A stretch of 44,214 nucleotides of DNA, taken from the NCBI GenBank assembly GCA_027080995.1, contig JALWNT010000071.1:1-44214 (forward strand). The letters are read 5' to 3'. Source of the DNA: Campylobacteraceae bacterium (GTDB lineage Bacteria > Campylobacterota > Campylobacteria > Campylobacterales > Sulfurovaceae). Positions 33,105 through 40,746 of the stretch are shown here, one piece after another. Made by a program: the position numbers and the translations under genes. Under the pieces are notes generated by a model that was not told the origin of the DNA, did not search any database, and saw only the letters and a list, made by a program, of their open reading frames with translations. The stretch's first letter is position 1, and every line of letters starts with the position of its first letter.

Positions 33105-34814
33105 TCAGGCGCCGGGAACTTCTTCGCGGTGCTCGACGGAGTAGGTGAAGGTCGGTGTCGTCATATTGTAGATGTACTTGACGAATTCACCCGTTTCCGA
33201 ATTATAGACGCCGATACGGCCGGTCGTCCACTCGGAGATGAAGGTCCATTTGCCGTGGTTGGCCGGCTCAGCGTGGAGCAGGCGGGGCTGCACAGGCTTC
33301 TTGACTTTCGGGCCGTGCTTGGCGGTATAGGTGACCAGGGTCTCTTTGGAGATCTTGGAGGGAACCTCTTTGCCTTTGACGGTCTTATACTGGGTCGCAT
33401 CCCACTCTTGCAGTACTTTGCCGGTGTGCGCGTCGATCAGATGACCTTTGTGCTTACCGACTTCGATGATGCGATCGGTCTCCAAAGTCTGCTTGTTGAT
33501 GAGATAGACCTTGTTGTAGTTGTGGGGTCCACCCAGGACACAGTCGGACCAAATGTAGGGAGTATCCTTGCTGGTACCGACGAAGAGGCCGCCGCCCGCG
33601 GTGGGAACGTTGGCGACTACTTCGTTGTCCATATTCCAGATGACGACGTCCCCGACGTTCATACTGTTGGTGGCGTTGAGCTGGCCGTAGCGCTTGTTGT
33701 ACCAGGAGCTTCCCTGCCCGGGGTGAGGCTTGGTGCCCGGACCGGTATAGATCTTGGCGGCGAGCTTCTTGGTCTTGAGATCGACGACACCCATCAGGTC
33801 GCTACCCTGCGACGCGACGTAGACGAAACGTCCCTCGTCAACACCCTCGTTTTCGAAAGCGTCGTGCAGGATCTTTCCGATGTTGGGGATATCACCCACG
33901 ACGGGGAAATCAGGCTTGCTGTAATCGACGATGTAGACATGCCCGCCGTCTTTGAGCGCGAAACTGAAATAGGGCGCGTACGGGGTATCGGCGATGTAGG
34001 CGACACGGCTGGGCCCGATGTTGCCGTCGGGATCGATGACGCTACCGGTGGGATAGACTTTCAGAGGCTTCAGCGTCAGTGCGTCACACAGGACGGCTCC
34101 GCCGGGGTTGTAATCACCCGCCATGACGTAGCGACCGTCGGGAGAGACCGCCAGACCGCGGGACTCCTGCCCGACCTGGACGCTGGCCACAGCCGGCTGG
34201 CCGGGAGCGTTGAGGTCGAACATCGTCAGACGGCCGGAGCGACTGATGGAGTAGGCATAGCGAGGCATCCGCTTGTTGGTGACGGTAACGTGAACGGCGA
34301 AGCCCGCCTTGTGGCGAGAGAGGACTTTGCCGGTGGTACCGTCGATGAAGTCGACCAAGGATGCGTCACGCTCGGTGGCGAAGACGATATCCTTGACACT
34401 TTTGACATCCGTCGGAGTAGGATACTTCTTGAAGAGCGCTTCGCGATCCGCTAGTTTCTTCCAGCTCTTTTTGATCTGATCGAGATCGAGCTTGAGTTCG
34501 ACGGTGTTTTTCCAGTTCATCAGCCAGTCGACCATGCCGGCGGCATCGTCGCGGCTGAACTTGGACTTCCACGCGGGCATCGCCGTTCCGGGCTTACCCT
34601 GCAGAATCGTATCGACAAGCATCTGCTTGTTTTTCTTCTTGAGCGCTTTGGGGCGCAGATCGGCACCGACGCCTCCCTGGTGAATCGGACCGTGACATCC
34701 CTGGCACTCTTTTTCGTACATTTTGGCGAAGTTCATCTTGGATGTGCCTGCCTGAGCGACAGTGGCTGCCAGCGAAGCCGCAGCTACATAACTCAATACT
34801 GTACCTAATTTCAT
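33105..34814 (-). CDS. nirS: Cytochrome cd1 nitrite reductase
   Basis: Periplasmic enzyme reducing nitrite to nitric oxide. About 569 residues: signal peptide (1-22), cytochrome c domain with CQGCH (Cys37-His41) and Met in GTAMPAW, then the eight-bladed d1 propeller. The d1 ligand and catalytic histidines seem conserved: His in FAVHVTVT (proximal), His in ILHDAFENEG and His in TKPHPGQGSSW, by comparison with Pseudomonas NirS from memory. The start is the ATG after AAGGAGGAG; the frame is open further upstream but that would run into the promoter. A promoter with an FNR-like site precedes it, and the nor genes lie upstream on the same strand. Confidence 0.96.
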   Translation of the reverse strand: MKLGTVLSYVAAASLAATVAQAGTSKMNFAKMYEKECQGCHGPIHQGGVGADLRPKALKKKNKQMLVDTILQGKPGTAMPAWKSKFSRDDAAGMVDWLMNWKNTVELKLDLDQIKKSWKKLADREALFKKYPTPTDVKSVKDIVFATERDASLVDFIDGTTGKVLSRHKAGFAVHVTVTNKRMPRYAYSISRSGRLTMFDLNAPGQPAVASVQVGQESRGLAVSPDGRYVMAGDYNPGGAVLCDALTLKPLKVYPTGSVIDPDGNIGPSRVAYIADTPYAPYFSFALKDGGHVYIVDYSKPDFPVVGDIPNIGKILHDAFENEGVDEGRFVYVASQGSDLMGVVDLKTKKLAAKIYTGPGTKPHPGQGSSWYNKRYGQLNATNSMNVGDVVIWNMDNEVVANVPTAGGGLFVGTSKDTPYIWSDCVLGGPHNYNKVYLINKQTLETDRIIEVGKHKGHLIDAHTGKVLQEWDATQYKTVKGKEVPSKISKETLVTYTAKHGPKVKKPVQPRLLHAEPANHGKWTFISEWTTGRIGVYNSETGEFVKYIYNMTTPTFTYSVEHREEVPGA

Positions 34815-34889
34815 TGCTCCTCCTTCGGATCGAATTGGATTAAGATCATTGGCCGGACGTTTCCGGCACTCTCTCGAAACCATCGTTCA

Positions 34890-34931
34890 ATTGTACTGAA
34901 ACGATTCTCACAGTAAACTGATCGAAGTCAA
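34890..34931 (-). promoter_or_regulatory. FNR-like site and -10 box of nirS
   Basis: TTGAC-TTCG-ATCAG on the minus strand (34918-34931; 8 of 10 bases of TTGAT-N4-ATCAA) and TACAAT at 34890-34895, centres 32 bp apart. The site is embedded in a wider CTGATC/GATCAG inverted repeat and ends 2 bp from the stop of the small membrane protein gene. Predicted leader: about 69 nt. Confidence 0.7.
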
Positions 34932-34933
34932 GA

Positions 34934-35107
34934 TCAGTCCTTCTTCCCCTGCTGCAGTTTTTTCTTTTCACTGAAATAGATCCAGAACATCGGTAGGATG
35001 ATAATGGTGTGCAAAACGATCGTTAGCGTCAACGGCCCCTGGTTCAGCCAGGCGAAAATGTTGTTGCAGGCTACGTCGTGGCACTGTTCGAACATATGAA
35101 AATTCAT
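34934..35107 (-). CDS. 57-residue single-helix membrane protein between norB and nirS
   Basis: Small ORF starting at ATG 8 nt after AGGAG, sequence MNFHMFEQCHDVACNN-..., ending EKKKLQQGKKD. It has one strongly hydrophobic helix (PLTLTIVLHTIIILPMFWIYF, about residues 25-45), a His/Cys-rich N-terminus (Cys9, His10, Cys14) and a basic C-terminus, so an N-outside orientation with the Cys/His end in the periplasm is likely by the positive-inside rule. It lies 57 bp after norB on the same strand and probably belongs to the nor operon. I do not recognise a family; a heme- or metal-related assembly role or a small NOR subunit is conceivable. Confidence 0.75.
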   Translation of the reverse strand: MNFHMFEQCHDVACNNIFAWLNQGPLTLTIVLHTIIILPMFWIYFSEKKKLQQGKKD

Positions 35108-35164
35108 AAGCGTGTCTCCTTTTTTTCGATTCTTCTACGGGAAAGCGGACTTTCCCTCTCGGCC

Positions 35165-36604
35165 TCAGGCCTCTTCGGCTTCGGCAGCGGCTTCGACTTT
35201 GCCGATGGTGAGCAGATCCCAGACCAGGTAGACGAAACCGACGAAGGTTACAACTCCCATGATCTCACGCCAGACTTGCGCTTGGATATACCAAGGCAGA
35301 TTCTGTGCGGTGAAGAAGGCTTGCCATCCGGCACCCAGCTCCGCGCGCTCGACCAAAACCTGCTCGTAACCGGCGATGGTCAATGCGACGGCCATTCCCA
35401 GCACACCGAAGGTGATCAGGAAGATCGCCATTTTGGACTTGAAGGTCGCTTTGAGGCGCTTGAGTCCGTAGCTGTCCTGGATACCCAGATACATCATCCC
35501 GATCAGGATCGTCGCGTAAGCTCCGAAGAACGCGAGGTGTCCATGCGCCGCCGTGAACTGCGATCCGTGGGTGTAGATGTTGACCTGGGGCAGCGTATGG
35601 AAGAAGCCCCAGATACCGGCGCCGAGGAAGTTTCCGAAGGCGTTGGTCGTTACCCAGGCCATGGTGGGGCCGTTTTTGATCGAACTGCCCTTCCCTTCGG
35701 CTTCGTGCTCACCCTGCTCTTTCCCCCAGTCGTAGAGGACATGGACAAACATCGCAACCAGCGGCACGGGCTCCAGAGAACTAAACAGGGCACCGATCTC
35801 CCACCAGTACTCGGGCGTACCGATCCAGAAGTAGTGGTGACCCAGACCGAGGATACCGGAACCAAAAAGCATCAGCACTTCGATCCACAGCCACATTTCG
35901 ACGATTTCACGCTTGGCGCCGATGACCCGTAGCAGAGCATAAGCCGCCAACGTACCGACGAAGACTTCCCAGGTCGCTTCGACCCAGAGGTGGATGACCC
36001 ACCACCACCAGTACTGATCCATCGAAATGTTGTCGGTAAAGAACATTCCAGCCAGATAGAGACCGGCGACGGCCAGCAGGTTGGCAACCATAACGGTCAT
36101 GATGCCGGTCTTTTGCCCCTTCATATAGGTGAAAAAGACGTTGGCGTAGAAGATCAAAACGACCACGACGATACCGATGTCGGCCCAGCGGGGAGCTTCG
36201 AGGTATTCACGTCCTTCGTTGATGAACCAGATTGAGGACTCTTTACCGGGTCCGACCTGGATGAAGAGGAAGACCACAACGACGACGGCCACCGCCGCGG
36301 TCAAGACCCAGAAAGCGAGCTTGCCCAGGCCCATTCCCACGGGCTTTTCGATCCCCGTCTCATCAGGCAGCATCAGATAGACCGAGCCGATCATCGCATA
36401 GAGCATCCAGACAACCAGCGCGTTGATGTGAATCATCCGTGCGACGCTGAAGTCGACGATCTCATAAAGGAATCCGGGGAAGAGATACTGCAGACCGATA
36501 ACCAAGCCAAAGAGCAGTTGCGCCCCGAAGAGGACGATCGCCACCCGGAAATAGTTCATCGCCAGCTGTTTCGAAGGCGACAGATGTGCGGTTTTATTTA
36601 GCAT
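35165..36604 (-). CDS. norB: Nitric oxide reductase subunit B (cNOR catalytic subunit)
   Basis: Heme-copper-oxidase superfamily membrane enzyme reducing 2 NO to N2O at a heme b3/non-heme iron centre. It has 479 residues and about 12 hydrophobic helices. Recognisable ligands and motifs: ARMIHINALVVWML (heme b His), WWWWVIHLWVEATWEVF (His and Glu of the iron site, typical of cNOR), GLGHHYFWIGTPEYWW (His pair) and TAAHGHLAFFGAYATI (His ligands of both hemes). It lacks the N-terminal extension of quinol-dependent qNOR, consistent with the adjacent norC. It starts at ATG after GGAGG, overlapping norC by 11 bp. Confidence 0.96.
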   Translation of the reverse strand: MLNKTAHLSPSKQLAMNYFRVAIVLFGAQLLFGLVIGLQYLFPGFLYEIVDFSVARMIHINALVVWMLYAMIGSVYLMLPDETGIEKPVGMGLGKLAFWVLTAAVAVVVVVFLFIQVGPGKESSIWFINEGREYLEAPRWADIGIVVVVLIFYANVFFTYMKGQKTGIMTVMVANLLAVAGLYLAGMFFTDNISMDQYWWWWVIHLWVEATWEVFVGTLAAYALLRVIGAKREIVEMWLWIEVLMLFGSGILGLGHHYFWIGTPEYWWEIGALFSSLEPVPLVAMFVHVLYDWGKEQGEHEAEGKGSSIKNGPTMAWVTTNAFGNFLGAGIWGFFHTLPQVNIYTHGSQFTAAHGHLAFFGAYATILIGMMYLGIQDSYGLKRLKATFKSKMAIFLITFGVLGMAVALTIAGYEQVLVERAELGAGWQAFFTAQNLPWYIQAQVWREIMGVVTFVGFVYLVWDLLTIGKVEAAAEAEEA

Positions 36605-37262
36605 AGGTGCCTCCTGTCTGGAATTCTTTTATGGTTTTCGAGAAGCCGCGGGGGTACCCGTTGGTGTCGATGGACGACATATGCTTCAAAAAGACCACCA
36701 GGGCTTTCGCCTCCTTCTCGGTAATCCCCAAATTGGGCATCATCCGAGCGTGCGTGGGGTACTTGTCAGGATGCATCAAGAAGGCCACCATCGCCTCCTC
36801 TTTGGTCTTCTTGCCGGTCATCGCGGGCATCGTCTTCTCCCACATCGGATCGAGCCACGCTTTAGTCAGATCAGGAGCGTAGTAACCGCCGTTGCCTAGT
36901 AGAGTGTGGCAATCCATGCAGTTTTTAGACTGAGAAGTCAATTTGCCAAGATGCAGCATAGCCGCCGCTTCCTTAGCGCTAAGCTCCTTGCCGAAAAGCG
37001 GTTGTTTTTCCGGTCCGATGACGGGAGCCTCGAGACCCCGCTTCTCGTCGTATTTGTAGTCGATCTTGTAGTTGACGACCGTGGGAGCGGGGATGCGTCG
37101 CTTGATTCCCTCTTTGAGTTCCTGATCCGTACCCATACGGATCTGTGCGATGGTGTCGAACGTCAGCCAAATCAGCAGAATCGTCGCGAACCCGGTGACC
37201 CAGGCCGCCGACCGCCGCCAAAAGCTGATACTCGTCCAGACGGATGCTTTTTTGCCAGCCAT
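36594..37262 (-). CDS. norC: Nitric oxide reductase subunit C
   Basis: Membrane-anchored monoheme cytochrome c that feeds NorB. It has 222 residues: one N-terminal helix (about 18-38), heme site CMDCHTLLGNGGYYAPDLT (CxxCH with the classic NorC continuation) and axial Met in ARMMPNLG. It is longer than typical NorC (about 150 residues) because of an insert between helix and heme domain (about residues 45-105). Start ATG after GGAGGG, 10 bp after the small membrane protein gene; overlaps norB by 11 bp. Confidence 0.95.
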   Translation of the reverse strand: MAGKKASVWTSISFWRRSAAWVTGFATILLIWLTFDTIAQIRMGTDQELKEGIKRRIPAPTVVNYKIDYKYDEKRGLEAPVIGPEKQPLFGKELSAKEAAAMLHLGKLTSQSKNCMDCHTLLGNGGYYAPDLTKAWLDPMWEKTMPAMTGKKTKEEAMVAFLMHPDKYPTHARMMPNLGITEKEAKALVVFLKHMSSIDTNGYPRGFSKTIKEFQTGGTYAK

Positions 37263-37272
37263 TTTCCCTCCT

Positions 37273-37620
37273 TTAGTGGTTTGTGTCGTTTTTGTCGTTC
37301 TGTTCGTACCGCTTCTCCGACTCCGAAACGAGATAGAAGTAGAGATGCGGGACGAAGAGATAGGCCACCATCGTCACCAGCAGCACCTTCGTCGTATAAC
37401 GGTTGCTGTGGATCAAAATGGCGAGCTCATACAGACAAAACGTCTGCAATCCCCAGAACAGATAGCCGAAAGGCATCCATTTTTTGGAAAAAAATCCCAT
37501 TTTGGCCAGAGTAATAACCGCGGCATACGCCACCCCGAAGACCAGGACCAGTGTCGCGACGATGAAGATCGGTAGGAACTGATCCGGAGCGATCTCCGGC
37601 CATCCTGTGAAATTTCCCAT
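37273..37620 (-). CDS. Three-helix membrane protein, first gene of the nor operon
   Basis: 115-residue protein with three hydrophobic helices (about 15-37, 50-68, 76-96), short loops containing a His (ILIHSNRY, VPHLYFYL) and a charged hydrophilic tail rich in Glu/Asn/Asp. No recognised family motif. It leads norC-norB by 10 bp and starts at ATG after AAGGAG, so it is part of the same transcript that begins at the perfect FNR-type promoter. An assembly factor or extra subunit of the NO reductase is the most economical guess. Confidence 0.75.
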   Translation of the reverse strand: MGNFTGWPEIAPDQFLPIFIVATLVLVFGVAYAAVITLAKMGFFSKKWMPFGYLFWGLQTFCLYELAILIHSNRYTTKVLLVTMVAYLFVPHLYFYLVSESEKRYEQNDKNDTNH

Positions 37621-37663
37621 TTTATGGACTCCTTTCGACTGTATGCTTCTACAAGCATAGTGG

Positions 37664-37705
37664 ATTATGACAATTTTCGGCGGCGAAGCCGTTGATACAT
37701 ATCAA
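37664..37705 (-). promoter_or_regulatory. Perfect FNR-type site and -10 box of the nor operon
   Basis: TTGAT-ACAT-ATCAA (37692-37705) matches the FNR/DNR consensus at all ten positions. CATAAT at 37664-37669 is centred exactly 32 bp away. The transcript would start near 37657, about 37 nt before the first gene. Confidence 0.85.
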
Positions 37706-37783
37706 GAGAAAAAACGGAAGGGAAAAAAAGGAGAAATTCTTTGACGACAATGTGCATTTATCCGGAAATAAAAGCGTCGTTTT

Positions 37784-38182
37784 TCAGTGAATGCAGTTCT
37801 GTTTCAGGATATCGATCCGATAGGAAGCACCTGCTTTCCCGGAGGCGGCTTCGACCTTCAGCGGTCGCCCTTTGTCATCGTAGGTGACCCGGTACTTGCC
37901 TTCCCTCTTTCCGGCCAAAATCTCCCGAACGATGCGAAGTCCCGGAAATCCCTGCCCGGGATCGGCACGGGTATGTGTCCGAAGGTCCACCACCTCGAGA
38001 ACCTTGTCTCCTCGAAGAAGAACGCGGAAAGTTCGCTCTCCCTCCATCGGACCGAGAGAGGGGTTGAAAAAGCGGTACTCCACCGTGCAACTTTTTTCCG
38101 CTTTCGTTTTCATACTCATCGCCGCTCCCTGTTGCCAAAAAATCACCCAGAGGATTCCCGCCACGCCAAGCACTCTTTTCAT
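37784..38182 (-). CDS. Exported hypothetical protein (DUF6174-like)
   Basis: 132 residues starting at MKRVLGVAG with a signal peptide (WVIFWQQGAAM, cleavage near 20). Mature part: CTVEYRFFNPSLGPMEGERTFRVLLRGDKVLEVVDL, then RIVREILAGKREGKYRVTYDDKGRPLKVEAASG. The pattern of a V-rich strand, a helix and a final YDDKGRPLKVE strand is reminiscent of DUF6174 proteins; this is tentative. The ATG after GAGGAGGCGAGG was chosen as start because the signal peptide begins there. It sits 10 bp after lptB, so it may share its transcript. Two Cys (one at each end of the mature chain) could form a disulfide. Confidence 0.65.
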   Translation of the reverse strand: MKRVLGVAGILWVIFWQQGAAMSMKTKAEKSCTVEYRFFNPSLGPMEGERTFRVLLRGDKVLEVVDLRTHTRADPGQGFPGLRIVREILAGKREGKYRVTYDDKGRPLKVEAASGKAGASYRIDILKQNCIH

Positions 38183-38192
38183 CCTCGCCTCC

Positions 38193-38915
38193 TCACAAAC
38201 GGAAATTTTCACCCAGATAATACTTTCGTACAGCGGCATCGGAGGCGATTTCTCTGCTGCTTCCCTGTGCTAGCATCGCACCGTCGCGCATGACGTAAGC
38301 CCGTTCGCAGATCCCCAGAGTCTCGCGGACATTGTGGTCGGTGATGAGAATGCCGATCCCCAGACTCTTCAGCTGACGAACGATCTCCTGGATATCCAGC
38401 ACCGCAATGGGATCGACCCCGGCAAAGGGTTCGTCAAGGAGAAGAAATTTGGGCTGCCCCACCAAGGCACGGGCGATCTCGGCCCGACGCCGCTCTCCAC
38501 CGCTCAAGCGAAACCCCAGACGGTCACGAATCGGCTCGATGTTAAAAAGTTCAAGCAACTCCTCAATCCGTTCTCGGGATTCCTCCCGACTCATGGCGGT
38601 CGCTTCGGCCGCGATCCAAAGGTTCTCTTCGACACTCAGATCCTTGAAGATGCTCGACTCCTGCGGAAGATAGCCGATGCCCAGGCGTGCCCGACGGCTC
38701 AGCGGCAAATCCGTCAATTCCCGACCGTCAAGCGTTACGGTACCGGTGCTGGCCTCCGTCAATCCGCAGAGCATGTAGAAAGTGGTGGTCTTCCCCGCAC
38801 CGTTGGGACCCAGAAGTCCGACGATCTCCCCGTCAGTCACGTAGAGAGAGATGTCGTGAACAATTGTCTTCTTTTTGATCGTCTTACTGAGATCGTGGGC
38901 TTCAAGTCTATGCAT
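38193..38915 (-). CDS. lptB: LPS export ABC transporter ATP-binding protein
   Basis: Cytoplasmic ATPase of the Lpt system that extracts lipopolysaccharide from the inner membrane with LptFG. It has 240 residues. Walker A GPNGAGKTTT near 35, Q-loop LPQESSIF near 83, signature LSGGERRRAEIARAL near 138, Walker B KFLLLDEPFAGVDPI near 156 and switch His in ITDHNVRE near 196 all match LptB, including the FAGVDP motif that separates it from LivF/G-type ATPases. It overlaps tsaE by 8 bp. Confidence 0.93.
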   Translation of the reverse strand: MHRLEAHDLSKTIKKKTIVHDISLYVTDGEIVGLLGPNGAGKTTTFYMLCGLTEASTGTVTLDGRELTDLPLSRRARLGIGYLPQESSIFKDLSVEENLWIAAEATAMSREESRERIEELLELFNIEPIRDRLGFRLSGGERRRAEIARALVGQPKFLLLDEPFAGVDPIAVLDIQEIVRQLKSLGIGILITDHNVRETLGICERAYVMRDGAMLAQGSSREIASDAAVRKYYLGENFRL

Positions 38916-39378
38916 CGAGGGACTCTATTCGGTAGATGCGACGTTCTTCATGCGGAAGAATCGTTACTTGCCAAAGAGGATAGCCGGCCGTTTTGCAAAA
39001 AGCTTTTAATGCATCATCGGCCCACTCCACAAGATGCCATCCCGGCTCTTCGAAAGATTCAAGCAATCCCAACTGCGCCACTTCGTCGAAACTTTTTCGA
39101 TAGAGATCGTAATGATAAAGCCTCTCACCGTAACGATGTTGCAAAGAGAAAGTCGGGGAGCTGACTCCCCCTTCCACACCGAGTCGCCGGGCGATCGCCT
39201 GTACGAGTGTCGTTTTCCCCGCCGCCAAATCTCCTCGGAGGGAGATCACGGCCTCGGCGGGAATCCGATCGACCATCGCTTCGACCACGTTATGAAGATC
39301 TTCAAGACCCGCTTCGATCTGGATAAGATCGTCGGTTGTCGTTTGTCGGTTGTCGGTTAAAGGGGGTGAAGATTTCAT
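38908..39378 (-). CDS. tsaE: tRNA threonylcarbamoyladenosine biosynthesis ATPase TsaE, with repeat-encoded N-terminus
   Basis: ATPase needed with TsaB and TsaD to make t6A37 in tRNAs. About 156 residues, start at the ATG after AAGGAA. Walker A is GDLAAGKTTLVQAIAR, with Ala where most TsaE have Gly; PTFSL and the HYDLYR motif (Walker B equivalent) near 85-100 and LVEWAD near 120 are canonical. Residues 7-16 (DNRQTTT-type) are encoded by four heptamers related to GTCGGTT on the plus strand, an N-terminal extension absent from the family. Overlaps lptB, upstream of it in the operon. The gap before it (39379-39460) contains a GGGC-TTC-GCCC hairpin. Confidence 0.9.
   Translation of the reverse strand: MKSSPPLTDNRQTTTDDLIQIEAGLEDLHNVVEAMVDRIPAEAVISLRGDLAAGKTTLVQAIARRLGVEGGVSSPTFSLQHRYGERLYHYDLYRKSFDEVAQLGLLESFEEPGWHLVEWADDALKAFCKTAGYPLWQVTILPHEERRIYRIESLDA
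39331..39358. repeat. GTCGGTT heptamer array inside the 5' end of tsaE
   Basis: Four contiguous units (GTCGGTT three times, GTCGTTT once). Read on the tsaE strand as AACCGAC repeats, no stop codon arises in any phase, so the array is compatible with the reading frame. Confidence 0.85.
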
Positions 39379-39460
39379 TGAATTTCCTTGTTTAGGGAAG
39401 TCGCTAGTTGTCGTTAGAACGGGCTTCGCCCCTCTTTGCCGGTTTCTAGTCACTCGTTAT

Positions 39461-40444
39461 TTACAGCGCATTGGAGACCCGAACGATCTCCTCCAGATGC
39501 TTCGCCGCCTTGCCGCTGTCGATCGTCTCACTGAGGATCTCGATCGCTTCGGGGATATCCCTCGCCCGGCCGTCGACGAAGAGAGCGTAGGCGCCGTTGA
39601 GCAGAACCACATCCCGCTTGGGACCCTGCTCCTCACCGCTGAGAACCGCCCGGGTGATGGCGGCGTTGGCCACGGCGTCTCCTCCCAGAATCGCCTCTTT
39701 GGGTGCGCGCTTGAAGCCGTGGACCTCCGGCTCGATCACCCCCTCGCTGACCCGACCGGCTTCGACGTAGGCGAAACGGGTCGGCGCCGCCAGGGAGATC
39801 TCGTCCATCCCGTCTTCACTGCTGACCACATAGGCCCGCTTCGCATCGAGATCCAGCAGCGCTTCGGCCATCGAATGGACGAAGTCGGGGCTAAAGACCC
39901 CCATCAGATACTTCCGGGCTCCCGCCGGGTTGGTCAGCGGCCCCAGGATATTGAAGATGGTGCGATGATCCAGGGATTTTCTGACGGGCATAATGTGTTT
40001 CATCGCCGGATGGTGGTGAATGGCGAAGATGAAGGTAAAGCCCGTCTCCTCCAGCAGCTTCACCTGCCGCTCGGGGTCCAGATCCAGCCGCATACCCAGA
40101 GCCTCCAGTAGATCGGCGGAGCCTGACTTGCTGGTGATGGAGCGGTTGCCGTGCTTGGCCACGTAGGAGCCCGAAGCCGCCAGCAGAAGCGCGACGGTGG
40201 TGGAGATGTTGAAACTCCCGCTTTTGTCCCCGCCGGTACCGACGACATCCACCAGCTTCTGACGCAGCTCCTCCGGGACCGGGAGCTTCACCGAATGCTT
40301 GCGCATCACCTCCGCCGCCGCCGCGATCTCCTCGGGACTCTCCCCTTTTTCATAGAGAGAGACCAGAAAATCCCGCGCCTCCTGCTCACTCATCTCGTTG
40401 GCAAAAAGCCGCTCAAACTTCTCTTTGATCGTCATTTCACTCAT
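39461..40444 (-). CDS. trpD: Anthranilate phosphoribosyltransferase
   Basis: Second step of tryptophan synthesis: anthranilate plus PRPP to phosphoribosylanthranilate. About 327 residues. The PRPP-binding DVVGTGGDKSGSFNISTTVA motif near 68, KHGNRSITSKSGSADLLEALG near 95 (anthranilate and PRPP site) and the FNILGPLTNPA motif near 160 are canonical. I chose the second of two adjacent ATGs because it lies 7 nt from GGAGG; the first (40447) is nearly as good. No other trp gene is adjacent. A heptamer array and a perfect palindrome lie directly upstream. Confidence 0.95.
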   Translation of the reverse strand: MSEMTIKEKFERLFANEMSEQEARDFLVSLYEKGESPEEIAAAAEVMRKHSVKLPVPEELRQKLVDVVGTGGDKSGSFNISTTVALLLAASGSYVAKHGNRSITSKSGSADLLEALGMRLDLDPERQVKLLEETGFTFIFAIHHHPAMKHIMPVRKSLDHRTIFNILGPLTNPAGARKYLMGVFSPDFVHSMAEALLDLDAKRAYVVSSEDGMDEISLAAPTRFAYVEAGRVSEGVIEPEVHGFKRAPKEAILGGDAVANAAITRAVLSGEEQGPKRDVVLLNGAYALFVDGRARDIPEAIEILSETIDSGKAAKHLEEIVRVSNAL

Positions 40445-40457
40445 CATCACTCCTCCC

Positions 40458-40512
40458 ATTCAAAATCCAAAATCCATCATCCAAAATCCCTCGTGAGCTT
40501 TCAAAGCTCACG
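40458..40512. repeat. ATCCAAA array followed by a 21-bp perfect palindrome
   Basis: Four heptamers of the ATTCAAA/ATCCAAA/ATCCATC type (40458-40490) are followed by CGTGAGCTTT-C-AAAGCTCACG (40492-40512). The palindrome contains the stop codon of the S4 protein gene and could act as its terminator or as an mRNA 3' end. Confidence 0.85.
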
Positions 40513-40746
40513 AACATATTCCTCTTTTTTGCTCTTGGGGATCGTCTTGGTCGTAGGAATCTGAAGCACTTCGTACTCACGGGGACCTTTGAGGTATTCG
40601 ATGGTGATACGGTCTCCCACTTTGACCTCTTTGGAAGGCTTGGCCTTGACCCCGTTGATGGAAACCACCCCGCTTTTGACCATATCCTGGGCGATGGTCC
40701 GGCGCTTGACCACATTGACGCTGCTGAGCCACTTGTCGATTCTCAC
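40501..40746 (-). CDS. S4-domain RNA-binding protein (HslR/RqcP-like)
   Basis: 81-residue protein that is essentially one S4 RNA-binding domain: MRIDKWLSSVNVVKRRTIAQDMVKSGVVSINGVKAKPSKEVKVGDRI, then a lysine-rich tail. Stand-alone proteins of this size include HslR and RqcP, which bind ribosomal 50S complexes with stalled peptidyl-tRNA. Start is GTG, overlapping the upstream stop (GTGA), with GGAG 9 nt before. The stop codon is inside a perfect palindrome. Confidence 0.85.
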   Translation of the reverse strand: MRIDKWLSSVNVVKRRTIAQDMVKSGVVSINGVKAKPSKEVKVGDRITIEYLKGPREYEVLQIPTTKTIPKSKKEEYVREL

